A DNA stretch of 53,059 nucleotides from Methylobacterium pseudosasicola (GTDB lineage: Bacteria; Pseudomonadota; Alphaproteobacteria; Rhizobiales; Beijerinckiaceae): NCBI RefSeq assembly GCF_900114535.1, contig NZ_FOTK01000041.1:1-53059 (forward strand), given 5' to 3'. Positions 23,559 to 31,135 of the stretch are shown here, piece after piece. Each line of letters begins with the position of its first letter. The stretch's first letter is position 1. The notes beneath the pieces are model-generated. The model did no database searches. It saw nothing but the letters and a program-made list of their open reading frames with translations, and was not told the origin of the DNA. Made by a program: the position numbers and the translations under genes.

Positions 23559-23958
23559 CGCCGCCTCCTAGGATAGGCCCTGCGCGACCGCACTCCTGAC
23601 TGTTCGATGTAGCGGCGAAACGGACATTCGCGGCCTACCCCTTTCGACAGTTTGGGGATCCACCATGATCCTGCAGCGCCTCGCGCGACTGCCACAGCCA
23701 TTTTCGCGCTTCTGGCCGCATCTTCACCCGCCGGATCCGCTGGTGCGAGCTTCTACGCCAGCGATCCCGGTCCGGGACGGCCAGAACTGGTCCAATGGCA
23801 CGGCTCGGTAATCGCGCAGCCTCATCCTGCACCCCGAGCCGCGTTGCGTATCGGCTCCCGCCGGTGAGATCGACGACCTCCCCCGCCAGCCCGTGATCAG
23901 ATCGGGCGGCGGGGCCGAGCCGAGGATCGGGAGCGTCTCAAGCGCGATGGTCGCGGTT
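23559..23958 (+). other. gene-poor stretch
   Basis: About 400 bases between two small minus-strand genes. Several frames are open (for example 23652-23867 and 23635-23832 on opposite strands) but all are Arg/Pro/Ala-rich and contradict each other. No hairpin or repeat was noticed. Confidence 0.4.
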
Positions 23959-24135
23959 TCAGTGCTCAGTCCCCGGCATGTTCTGCCGTGGCGCGCCGCC
24001 GTGATCCTTGATGAGGTTGGAGCGTTCCGGATCGCCCTTCAAATTAGCGACCTGCTTGCGTGCGGCCAATGCAAGAAAGCCGACGCCGCCGATCGTGCCC
24101 AGCGCTAGAAATAACAGAGAGATACCGCTGCCCAT
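23959..24135 (-). CDS. 58-residue membrane-anchored protein
   Basis: MGSGISLLFLALGTIGGVGF then LALAARKQVANLKGDPERSN and a polar tail ending NMPGTEH. One N-terminal membrane helix, basic residues right after it, and a soluble tail in the cytosol. It is preceded by an AACGAAAGG stretch that can serve as ribosome-binding site. No family recognised. Confidence 0.55.
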   Translation of the reverse strand: MGSGISLLFLALGTIGGVGFLALAARKQVANLKGDPERSNLIKDHGGAPRQNMPGTEH

Positions 24136-24340
24136 GGGCGAGGCCTTTCGTTGAAGAAACCGCCGAAGGAAGGGTGACGGAGAGCATTATGCTACAAGCC
24201 AAACTGTGCCTGGAGTCATAGGTTGCAGTTTTAGAAGATATTATGGGCGCGACGTCTTTTCTTAACAAATTTAGGGAGGAGCCACGTGAGCTCAAACTAT
24301 GTTGATTTAGGCAAAAATCGCCGCGGCGCGGAGTTTCATC

Positions 24341-24589
24341 GTGTACAATCCCATCTTCTCATTGATATTGCTGGCGATCGAGTCTCAGCGCGTGATCGAG
24401 TTACGCATGGTGCGCCTCGCTTGGGGCGGCCGCGAGGGCCGGGCCGAGATGCAGTCGATGGTCGTCGAGAAGGTGCACGCCGCCGGCGAGGCCATGACGA
24501 CGCTGATGCTCGGTGGCTCGCCCGAAGCTGTCATCGCCCGCTACCGCGAGCACGTCGCCTTCAACACCAAGCGGCTGTCGGCGGCCTAG
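24341..24589 (+). CDS. conserved small helical protein
   Basis: 82 residues: MYNPIFSLILLAIESQRVIELRM, then EMQSMVVEKVHAAGEAMTTLMLGGSPEAVIARYREHV. The layout (short hydrophobic start, helical middle, GGSPEAVI-RYR near the end) matches a family of small proteins frequent in Methylobacterium-type genomes, some resembling phasin-like or antifreeze-type helical proteins. Function unknown. Confidence 0.65.
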   Translation: MYNPIFSLILLAIESQRVIELRMVRLAWGGREGRAEMQSMVVEKVHAAGEAMTTLMLGGSPEAVIARYREHVAFNTKRLSAA

Positions 24590-24697
24590 CACGAAGCGTC
24601 AGCCACGCCCCGCTTCGGCGCTCGCACGCCCTACCATCTCCCACGGTGCTGCTCAGCCGTGCGAGGGCATTTCCAAACCAGTTATCAGCGGGATAGC

Positions 24698-24964
24698 TCA
24701 AGCCGGCTTCAGATGACGTCGCAGCCAGCGGGTCGCATCCTCCAGGCTTAAGAAGGTCGGTGCCTTTTTCCCCTGCAGCCGGCCCAAACCAACCTCGAAG
24801 AACCAGCTTCCGACATTGTCGTGCTCGGGCTCTGCGAGTCGCACCAGCACCGCCACGAGCAGGCCGTTGGCGATCACCAGCCGGCCGTCGCGATCTGGGC
24901 TGTCCGTGTCGACCGCGATCGGCTGCAGCACGATCAGCGTCTCGACGTTGCCCTGCTCGGACAT
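24698..24964 (-). CDS. small partner protein of Crp/Fnr regulator (copy A)
   Basis: 88 residues. NVETLIVLQPIAVDTDSPDRDGRLVIANGLLVAVLVRLAE, then SWFFEVGLGRLQGKKAPTFLSLEDATRWLRRHL. It is homologous to the 81-residue protein at 27081-27326: both have the pattern LQP-V ... DG-LV-A-G-L-AVLV-L ... WF-E-G-G ... PTF--L--A--W. It starts 3 bases after the stop codon of the Crp/Fnr gene, so the two are translationally coupled. Likely an accessory or co-effector of that regulator; no known domain. Confidence 0.75.
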   Translation of the reverse strand: MSEQGNVETLIVLQPIAVDTDSPDRDGRLVIANGLLVAVLVRLAEPEHDNVGSWFFEVGLGRLQGKKAPTFLSLEDATRWLRRHLKPA

Positions 24965-24967
24965 CGA

Positions 24968-25729
24968 TTAGGCCTCCGCGGTACCAGGCCAACTTAGGTC
25001 GCGGCGCTCGCCCCAGCGGGTGTTGCGTAAGTGCAGGTAATTCGGAGCGAAGCTACAGAAAGCCTTCAGCCGCTCGACATCAAGGATGGTCAACACCCGG
25101 TGTTTGAGATGGATGAGGCCAAGAGCACGCAGCTCCCGCAACGTCCGGTTCACGTGCACGTCAGACAGGCCCATCGTGTCGGCTATCTCGGTCTGCGTCA
25201 GCGGGAACGCGTAGCTGTTGTCGGTGACCCGTCCCACCGCTTCCAACCGCATGAGGAGTTCGCACAGGAGATGGGCGATGCGCCGATCCGGAGCGCGCCC
25301 GCCCATGTTGACGAGCCACTCGCGCAGGACGGCACCATCGACCAGGGAGCACCACCAGAAGGCGCGGGCGATGCTGGGATGGTGGGCTGCGATCTCGTCG
25401 ATGGCCTGCCGGGGGATGTCCACGATCTGGCACGTCGAGATGGTGCCGATGCTGTGGTCCATCTCGTCGAGGATGAAGACGTTAAGGTCGCAGAAATCGC
25501 CCGGCACCAGGAGGGCCATGATCTGGCGCTGGCCGTCCGGGAGCATCTTGTAGCGGCACGCGAAGCCGTCGAGGATCAGCAGGACGTTGTCCGGCTTGTC
25601 GCCTTCCTGGATCAGATCCTGGCGTGTGCCGACCTGCCGGACCTTGAGCACTAAGCGGTTCAGGGCCCAGCGAGCCTGCTCGGACAGAGGTTCGAAGCTC
25701 TCAAGCTTCCGCGTCAGCGCCTGCTGCAT
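24968..25729 (-). CDS. Crp/Fnr-family transcriptional regulator (copy A)
   Basis: 253 residues from MQQALTRKLESFEPLSEQ (a longer frame to 25807 is possible). Residues about 25-140 are a cyclic-nucleotide-binding-like beta barrel (LIQEGDKPDNVLLILDGFACRYK, LLVPGDFCDLNVF); residues about 165-225 an HTH_Crp domain (FPLTQTEIADTMGLSDVHVNRTLRELRALGLI). The four Cys of oxygen-sensing FNR are absent, so it senses something else. About half of its positions are shared with the regulator at 26338-27084. Coupled to the small gene downstream. Confidence 0.9.
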   Translation of the reverse strand: MQQALTRKLESFEPLSEQARWALNRLVLKVRQVGTRQDLIQEGDKPDNVLLILDGFACRYKMLPDGQRQIMALLVPGDFCDLNVFILDEMDHSIGTISTCQIVDIPRQAIDEIAAHHPSIARAFWWCSLVDGAVLREWLVNMGGRAPDRRIAHLLCELLMRLEAVGRVTDNSYAFPLTQTEIADTMGLSDVHVNRTLRELRALGLIHLKHRVLTILDVERLKAFCSFAPNYLHLRNTRWGERRDLSWPGTAEA

Positions 25730-26337
25730 CGGACTGGCCTCATGATTGAGAGAACCCGCTGATCGTCCGAGAGGCGCTCCTCGAAGGAACGCCGAGCCGA
25801 GCGGCACCGATCCTGAGAGGGCATCACAAGTACGATTTCGGACGCTCGCGCCCTGCCTGGAAATAGATGAACTGCGCCAAGAAACGCCCCGCCACCCGGA
25901 CCGGGCGAAGGGACTTGAGTGCGCTCGGTTCGGAAAGGGCCGTGCAAGCGATGAAGGGGCAAGGGACGCTCGCGCGGCCGACTGCGCTCACATCATCGCG
26001 GCAACAGCCAGGCACTCATGCCAACAGATAGAGAAACCCATCTGATCAAAAGACAGGATTTGTCGAGGTTCGGCCTGAGTCGCGTCGTGCAACAGGGCGT
26101 TCAAGACTGGCATCCCAAAAAATGTCGAGCTGATAGCTATGCCCACGGTGCGCGAACAAAGCGGATGTACTGGGAAAGTGAGAGCGATAGGAGGAATGAA
26201 TGACTCAAGAACCCATCTTATGATTAAATACGTAGCTAATTTTTGTCTATCGTAGGGATTATCATCAGTTGGTTTGATGCAGGCGCTGATGACTGGGAAA
26301 GCTACGCGCTTCCACCTGCGGTGCAGAGTGAAGCAAT
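25730..26337 (+). promoter_or_regulatory. intergenic region between the two Crp/Fnr modules
   Basis: 608 bases, between divergently placed regulators. The right half (26045-26337) is AT-richer and likely holds the promoter of the plus-strand regulator. At 26196-26255 a strong ribosome-binding site (AGGAGGA) precedes a 19-codon frame, MNDSRTHLMIKYVANFCLS, which could be a leader peptide; this is weak. Nothing else recognised. Confidence 0.4.
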
Positions 26338-27084
26338 ATGCCGTCAGCTCCCGACCAACACGCCATGACGATGGTTATCCGCAAGCTGAAGAGCATCGCG
26401 CCCCTCTTGGATACGGATCGCCGGGCCATCGAGAGCCTGCCAGTGCGGATACACAACCTCGACGCCCGGCAGGACATCGTGCGCGACGGCGACAAGCCCT
26501 CGCATTGCTGCTTGATCATCGACGGCTGGGCCTGCCGCTACAAACTCCTCAGCCAGGGCAAGCGGCAGATCCTGTCGTTCCACATCGCGGGCGACATCCC
26601 GGATCTCCAGAGCCTGCACGTCCCCACTATGGATCACAGCCTCGGCACGCTGACCAAAGCCACCGTGGCTTTCATCCCGCACGACAGTCTGAGGGACTTG
26701 ACGGTACGCCACCCTGGCATCGCGGCGATCTTCTGGCGCGACACGTTGATCGATGCGGGGATCTTCCGTGAGTGGTTGGTCAGCATGGGGCAACGCTCGG
26801 CCTTCGAGCACGTCGCCCACCTATTCTGCGAGCTGTACCTGAAACTTCAAGCGGTGGGGCTAGCCGGGAACTACCGTTGCCCGCTGCCGGTCACCCAGGC
26901 GGATCTCGCCGATGCGCTGGGGCTCACCTCAGTGCACATCAATCGCGTTCTCCAGGAGATGCGCGGCAAAACTCTGATCACGCTCCGGAGCCGGACACTG
27001 GTGATCGAGGCGTGGGACGAACTTTTACGCATCTCCGAGTTTGACCCAACGTACCTGCATCTGGAGAGACGGGCGGCCGCATGA
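26338..27084 (+). CDS. Crp/Fnr-family transcriptional regulator (copy B)
   Basis: 248 residues. N-terminal effector barrel (IVRDGDKPSHCCLIIDGWACRYK, FHIAGDIPDLQSLHVPTMDHSLG) and C-terminal HTH (LPVTQADLADALGLTSVHINRVLQEMRGKTLI). No FNR Cys cluster; Cys residues are CC near residue 57 and one at 65. Shares domain order and many motifs with the regulator at 24968-25729 (GDKP---LI-DG-ACRYK--GQ/KRQI). Its stop overlaps the start of the small partner gene (ATGA). Similar regulators in rhizobia respond to oxygen or redox indirectly; no ligand is predictable. Confidence 0.9.
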   Translation: MPSAPDQHAMTMVIRKLKSIAPLLDTDRRAIESLPVRIHNLDARQDIVRDGDKPSHCCLIIDGWACRYKLLSQGKRQILSFHIAGDIPDLQSLHVPTMDHSLGTLTKATVAFIPHDSLRDLTVRHPGIAAIFWRDTLIDAGIFREWLVSMGQRSAFEHVAHLFCELYLKLQAVGLAGNYRCPLPVTQADLADALGLTSVHINRVLQEMRGKTLITLRSRTLVIEAWDELLRISEFDPTYLHLERRAAA

Positions 27085-27326
27085 CCCTTCGCTTACAGCC
27101 GGTGCGGGTCGCCACCGGCAGCTACGATATCGACGGGCAGCTGGTCTTCGCCGACGGCTTCCTGGCGGCAGTTCTGGTGAAGCTCTCGGGCTATCACGAG
27201 GACATGGCCGGGATGTGGTTTCTGGAAGCGGGCTTCGGATGGGTCGATACCCCAACTCGACCCACCTTCGCCGATCTCGATGCTGCGCAGACCTGGATCG
27301 AGGAGCAGTTGGCGCGCGCGGCTTGA
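27081..27326 (+). CDS. small partner protein of Crp/Fnr regulator (copy B)
   Basis: 81 residues: LQPVRVATGSYDIDGQLVFADGFLAAVLVKLSG, then MWFLEAGFGWVDTPTRPTFADLDAAQTWIEEQL. Homologue of the protein at 24698-24964. Overlap of 4 bases with the regulator gene shows translational coupling. The conserved core (DG-LV-A-GFL-AVLV-L, W-F-E-GFG, PTF-dLd-A--W) suggests a small alpha/beta domain. Because the pair is kept together in both copies, a functional interaction with the regulator is likely. Confidence 0.75.
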   Translation: MTLRLQPVRVATGSYDIDGQLVFADGFLAAVLVKLSGYHEDMAGMWFLEAGFGWVDTPTRPTFADLDAAQTWIEEQLARAA

Positions 27327-27784
27327 GCCCCCACTAGATCTCGGTCCGCCCTCGACGAGACTGCGCTGTCCCGTGCAAGCGCTTCACCTGGGGTGAGGCC
27401 AACGGGTCGGCCTCAATCGCGAAGTCGGCGGGCACCGCATCCACGGGCGCGATCCTCGTTTCATCTCCGAGGAGATCGGAGACGGTGGGCTTCCAGCGAG
27501 GAGGCAGAGCTGCCGTGCGCCGGTCTGCACGTCCTGCAATGGACGCTGAAGCAGCCGCACGATCACGGGCCGTTCCGGCGCATGCTCAAGCACTCGCATT
27601 ACGCACAACCATCTTCTTCGAGAGATTTTACGATCTTTTGATGCGTACCGATCAAACGCACAATATATTATCTTGATTCATGTCGTTTTATATAGATTTA
27701 AGACTGTACATGATGGCAATCGAATATTACAGCATCAGCGCTGAGAGCCAGCGAGCTCCCGCTTGCGTAAGGGCTTGATATCCG
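27327..27784 (+). other. gene-poor stretch
   Basis: 458 bases. The GC-rich first part (27340-27620) has open frames in several phases, for example LPCAGLHVLQWTLKQPHDHG, which could be a gene fragment but matches nothing recognised. The last 150 bases are AT-rich and probably contain the promoter of the DUF6894 gene. Confidence 0.4.
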
Positions 27785-28039
27785 ATGCCACTTTTTTTCT
27801 TCGACACCGACGACGGCAATTTCCGGTTTGAGGACGATGAGGGTTTTGAATTGCCGAGCCTAGAAGCCGCTCGCATCGAAGCATTGGATGCCTTACCGGA
27901 TATGGCCCGCAACAAGCTCCCTGACCGGGATCGTCACACGTTTTTGGTTCGGGTGCGCGATGAGGGCGGGACGGTGGTCTACTCCGCCTCGCTCGACTTG
28001 GTCGGTGAATGGCATGTCCCACACGCCATCAGCCCGTGA
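27785..28039 (+). CDS. DUF6894 family protein
   Basis: 84 residues: MPLFFFDTDDGNFRFEDDEG, then LPSLEAARIEALDALPDMARNKLPDRDRHTFLVRVRDEGGTVVYSASLDL. The pattern (FFD--dg ... D--G-el-s-e-Ar-eA----dma-d-lpdgd---f-v-VRDe-G---y-a-l) defines DUF6894, small proteins abundant in Methylobacterium and Bradyrhizobium. The function is unknown. Probably a monocistronic gene. Confidence 0.85.
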   Translation: MPLFFFDTDDGNFRFEDDEGFELPSLEAARIEALDALPDMARNKLPDRDRHTFLVRVRDEGGTVVYSASLDLVGEWHVPHAISP

Positions 28040-28153
28040 TCGGATCGTGCACTAGTCCAAGCCCGCATAGCCGATCGTCATCGCGCCGCTGCCGTACCTC
28101 TAGTGACGGGACGAGAACTGAAACTTGATCGTCTTGCGCCCCGTAGAAGGCAG

Positions 28154-28369
28154 ATGGCTCGTAAGCATCGGCTCCCGATGTCGTACCTTACCTCTCGGTC
28201 CAACCGTGTGAGTGTAGTGCCGTGCGCCACTCATGCGGGATGCTTCCGGTGGGTTATTACCACAGCTGATGGCCAGAAATTGGAGCAATCGTCCTATTCC
28301 TATGCGACGGCGGCTGGAGCTTGGGTGGTCGGCAATATGCGCCGGCGTGAGATTGACACGAAGGTGTGA
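28154..28369 (+). CDS. small hypothetical protein
   Basis: 71 residues from MARKHRLPMSYLTSRSNRV (ATG 28178 is another option). VVPCATHAGCFRWVITTADG followed by KLEQSSYSYATAAGAWVVGNMRRRE resembles a short DUF1508-like strand-rich module (F-W-i---dG-ii--S--Y-t---A). Function unknown. Confidence 0.55.
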   Translation: MARKHRLPMSYLTSRSNRVSVVPCATHAGCFRWVITTADGQKLEQSSYSYATAAGAWVVGNMRRREIDTKV

Positions 28370-28756
28370 CCACCTCCCAACTTCCTCCCCACGCCACCAA
28401 GGCCTCCGCCTCCGGCTGTGCCAGGTCATAAGCATAACTGAAAATGGCGAAAGCACGCCGGCCAAGGTCGAGAACGCCAGCGACGCGCGTGGCGCCACGC
28501 TGAACGCACGTCTTACCTATAATGTAAGTTATAAATTTCGCGACAAGAATGCATCAAATGATACTTCGGTCCGTTCGCCGCTAAAACTTAACTCTCGCTT
28601 GAAACTAATTTCCGACACGGCTCGTAGAAGTTCGATTTGCCCAATTTTGCTCGGATGTGTATTACAAAAAGTCAATTTCATTCAGGAACTTAGGTAAGAT
28701 ACCTGGGCTTCTCTGTAGGTTCGGGCGGGAGATCCGCCCTATCTGGGAGATTTCAG
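28370..28756 (+). promoter_or_regulatory. AT-rich upstream region of the Met-rich peptide gene
   Basis: 387 bases, no gene. 28500-28680 is clearly AT-richer than the surroundings. GGAACTT at 28685-28691 could be the -35 element of an ECF-sigma promoter, but no matching -10 was identified. A short dyad GGGCGG/CCGCCC (28723-28739, loop GAGAT) lies in the probable 5' leader, just ahead of the ribosome-binding site. Confidence 0.4.
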
Positions 28757-28987
28757 ATGAACAAGACGACGCTTGCGCTTACCGCCGTGTTGTTTGGCAG
28801 CTTTGCACTCAGTGCCGGATCCGCATCGGCCGCTCCGATGTCGGTCAACGGTGTCCAGTCCGATGCCGGCATCACGCAGGTGCGCATGATGCACGGCGAC
28901 CGAATGATGATGGAGAAGAAGATGATGATGAAGAAGAGGATGATGCGGAAGCGGATGATGAAGCGCCGCATGATGAACCGCATGTGA
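28757..28987 (+). CDS. methionine-rich periplasmic peptide (MrpX-like)
   Basis: 76 residues with GGGAG ribosome-binding site. Signal peptide MNKTTLALTAVLFGSFALSA to about residue 26 (cleavage after ASA). The mature ~50 residues contain 16 Met arranged in Met-Met or Met-Met-Met clusters spaced by Lys/Arg (RMMMEKK, MMMKKRMMRKRMMKRRMM). This matches the penta-MxKDx / MrpX type of sacrificial peptide: in Azospira, MrpX absorbs hypochlorite by methionine oxidation and is re-reduced by the molybdoenzyme YedY1. The cytochrome b and molybdopterin genes that follow support the same role here. Unlike MrpX, the charged residues are mainly basic. Confidence 0.75.
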   Translation: MNKTTLALTAVLFGSFALSAGSASAAPMSVNGVQSDAGITQVRMMHGDRMMMEKKMMMKKRMMRKRMMKRRMMNRM

Positions 28988-29005
28988 GGCGGTCACCGCG
29001 ACGTC

Positions 29006-29028
29006 GGAAGGGCCTCATGGGCCCTTCC
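29006..29028 (+). terminator. hairpin between Met-rich peptide and cytochrome b genes
   Basis: GGAAGGGCC, loop TCATG, GGCCCTTCC: a perfect 9-base-pair stem, 18 bases after the peptide stop codon. No T-run follows. It probably acts as a partial terminator or 3' stabiliser so that more peptide than enzyme is made. Confidence 0.55.
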
Positions 29029-29065
29029 ACCGCGACCCGCTCCTGTCGTCGACGAGCCCCCCACT

Positions 29066-29947
29066 TTGCCCCGCACATTCCTGACGCGCTCCGCACCCGA
29101 CACAGCCGAAGTCGAGCGCCGCCGCTGGATGTTCCGGCACCCTGCCGTCATCCGCCTGACCCACTGGGTCAACACGGTCTGCCTGCTGGTCCTGCTGATG
29201 AGCGGCCTGCAGATCTTCAACGCCCACCCGGCATTGTACTGGGGCAAGGTCTCAACCTTCGACACGCCGCTGATGGCGATGTCCTCCACCGAGGACGACC
29301 CGCCCAAGGGCGTCACGACCATTTTTGGGAAGACCTTCGATACCACCGGCTGGCTCGGCTCCTCGGCAGGCGCCGACGGCGAGGCGGCCGACCGCGGCTT
29401 CCCGGCTTGGGCGACTCTGCCGAGCGACCAGGATCTCACCGGCGGTCGCAGCTGGCACTTCTTCTTCGCCTGGGCCTTCGTCCTGAACGGCCTCGCCTAC
29501 CTGCTCTACGGGCTAGTCAGCGGACAGCTTCGGTTCCGGGTGATCCCGTCGCGTGACCAGGTCCGCCACTTCGGCTCCTCGGTGTGGGAGCACCTGACGC
29601 TGCGCTTCCCTCAAGGCGACGACGCCAAGCGCTACAACGTCATCCAGAAGCTGACCTACCTCGTCGTGCTGTTCGTGCTCTTGCCCGTCCAAGTGCTAGC
29701 TGGCTTGGCGATGTCGCCTGCGATGGACGCGGCGTTCCCGATCCTCCTGACGCTGTTCGATGGCCGGCAATCGGCCCGCACGGTCCACTTCGTCGTGGCG
29801 GCGCTGCTGGTCCTTTTCGTGGTCGTGCACGTCGCTCTGGTCCTGCTCTCTGGGTTCTGGAACAACATGCGCGGCATGGTCACTGGCTGGTTCGTGATCG
29901 AGCGCAAGGTCGAGCCGGTTGGCGATACGGGGGAGCCACGGGCATGA
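29066..29947 (+). CDS. cytochrome b561-type membrane subunit (YedZ1-like)
   Basis: 293 residues if the TTG at 29066 is used; the first ATG in frame is at 29129 (MFRHPAV). Four membrane helices, each with a potential haem-ligand His: RLTHWVNTVCLLVLLMSG, WHFFFAWAFVLNGLAYLLYG, IQKLTYLVVLFVLLPVQVLAG (no His) and VHFVVAALLVLFVVVHVALVLL. The 60-residue insertion between helices 1 and 2 faces the periplasm. Proteins of this family pass quinol electrons to a periplasmic partner, here the molybdopterin enzyme whose gene overlaps it by 4 bases. Confidence 0.85.
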   Translation: MPRTFLTRSAPDTAEVERRRWMFRHPAVIRLTHWVNTVCLLVLLMSGLQIFNAHPALYWGKVSTFDTPLMAMSSTEDDPPKGVTTIFGKTFDTTGWLGSSAGADGEAADRGFPAWATLPSDQDLTGGRSWHFFFAWAFVLNGLAYLLYGLVSGQLRFRVIPSRDQVRHFGSSVWEHLTLRFPQGDDAKRYNVIQKLTYLVVLFVLLPVQVLAGLAMSPAMDAAFPILLTLFDGRQSARTVHFVVAALLVLFVVVHVALVLLSGFWNNMRGMVTGWFVIERKVEPVGDTGEPRA

Positions 29948-30876
29948 GCCGCCTTCCGAGTCGACGCATTCTCCTGACCGGGGCTTCCGCCGCGGTCGCG
30001 GCGGCCATGCTCGGCGGATGCGATCGCCTCGGCAACGCGGAGTGGTTTCAGCGCACGCTCAAGACCGGCGAGGACGCGAACCTGTTCGTCCAGCGCCTGC
30101 TCCTCACCGAACGCAGCCTAGCGCCAGAATACGCCGAGGCCGACATCTCGCCCTGGTTCAAGCCGAACGGCACAGAGGCCCCACCCGACAAGGGCTACAA
30201 GGCCCTGGCGAGGGGCAAGTTCGCCAAGTACCACCTAGAGGTCGGCGGTCTCGTAGAGGCGCCCTTCAAGCTGTCGCTGGCCGAGCTTCGCAAGCTACCG
30301 GCACGCACTCAGATCACCCGGCACGATTGCGTCGAGGGGTGGAGCGCCATTGGCAAATGGACCGGGGTGCCGCTCGCCGACCTCCTATCCCGGGCCAAAC
30401 TGAAGCCTGAGGCGCGCTACGTGGTGTTCCATTGCGCCGACACCATGGACCAGGGCGAGGATGACGGCGGGGCTGCCACCGCGCAGGATGACGGCCCCAA
30501 CGAGGCGGTCCCCGCGGGCAACGCCAACCCGGCCATGACCAAGCAGTCGGGCGGTGGGGAGAGCAGAAAGAGTTCCGGTGGCCAGCAGGCGTCGGAGGAC
30601 ACTGCGGTCAGCGGCGGATCGCCGGTCCGGTACTACGAGAGCATTGACCTCGTGGATGCATTCCACCCGCAGACGATCCTCGCCTACGACATGAATGGCA
30701 AGTCGCTCCCGGTCTCGAACGGTGCACCGCTACGCCTTCGCGTGGAACGCAACCTCGGCTATAAGCAGGCCAAGTACGTGATGCGGATCGAGGTGGTCGA
30801 AAGCTTCGCTCAGATCGGCGAAGGCAAGGGCGGCTACTGGGAGGACCAGGGCTACGCCTGGTATGCTGGCATCTAA
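29944..30876 (+). CDS. periplasmic molybdopterin oxidoreductase (YedY1-like, sulfite-oxidase fold)
   Basis: 310 residues. N-terminus MSRLPSRRILLTGASAAVAA then AMLGGC: a twin-arginine signal (Arg7-Arg8) with a lipobox Cys26, so probably a membrane-tethered periplasmic lipoprotein. Molybdenum-ligand Cys129 in RHDCVEGWSAIGKW is the hallmark of the sulfite oxidase/YedY fold. Residues about 170-226 are a low-complexity acidic, then Ser/Gly-rich insertion (GEDDGGAATAQ ... KSSGGQQASEDT) absent from typical members. With the cytochrome b and Met-rich peptide it likely reduces methionine sulfoxide; sulfite oxidation is less likely. Confidence 0.85.
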   Translation: MSRLPSRRILLTGASAAVAAAMLGGCDRLGNAEWFQRTLKTGEDANLFVQRLLLTERSLAPEYAEADISPWFKPNGTEAPPDKGYKALARGKFAKYHLEVGGLVEAPFKLSLAELRKLPARTQITRHDCVEGWSAIGKWTGVPLADLLSRAKLKPEARYVVFHCADTMDQGEDDGGAATAQDDGPNEAVPAGNANPAMTKQSGGGESRKSSGGQQASEDTAVSGGSPVRYYESIDLVDAFHPQTILAYDMNGKSLPVSNGAPLRLRVERNLGYKQAKYVMRIEVVESFAQIGEGKGGYWEDQGYAWYAGI

Positions 30877-31096
30877 GCCGAAGGATCGGACGTGACCTGC
30901 GCGATCAGATCCCTGCCAGAAGGATCTGTAAGCCAGCCTGATGCAACCGGCCGGGATCAACCGTCGAGCTGCGTCCCGGCCTTGCCGGCACTCGACCGCG
31001 TCGCGGCGGATCTTCCTGAAATGGGTTCGAGCTGAGCCACAGGGAAGCCTCGGTGTGTCCCCGGCGCTCTCGCGGAGTGGTGTTTCATCCGGTTGA

Positions 31097-31116
31097 ACGT
31101 CCGTTCGATCGGACGT
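31097..31116. promoter_or_regulatory. inverted repeat upstream of the recombinase
   Basis: ACGTCCG, loop TTCGAT, CGGACGT: perfect 7-base arms, 20 bases before the serine-recombinase start codon. The position and dyad form fit a res crossover subsite or an operator for autoregulation by the resolvase. The other subsites expected of a full res site were not identified. Confidence 0.4.
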
Positions 31117-31135
31117 GACACCCCGCAAAATCAGC

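Noticed and set aside
23652..23867. Plus-strand frame with a possible signal-like segment
   Set aside because: Competing frames on both strands of this GC-rich stretch are equally long; no ribosome-binding site or recognisable family.
28872..29096. Opposite-strand Ser-rich frame over the Met-rich peptide gene
   Set aside because: The long Ser run is the mirror of the ATG-rich repeats; the plus-strand frame has the signal peptide and ribosome-binding site.
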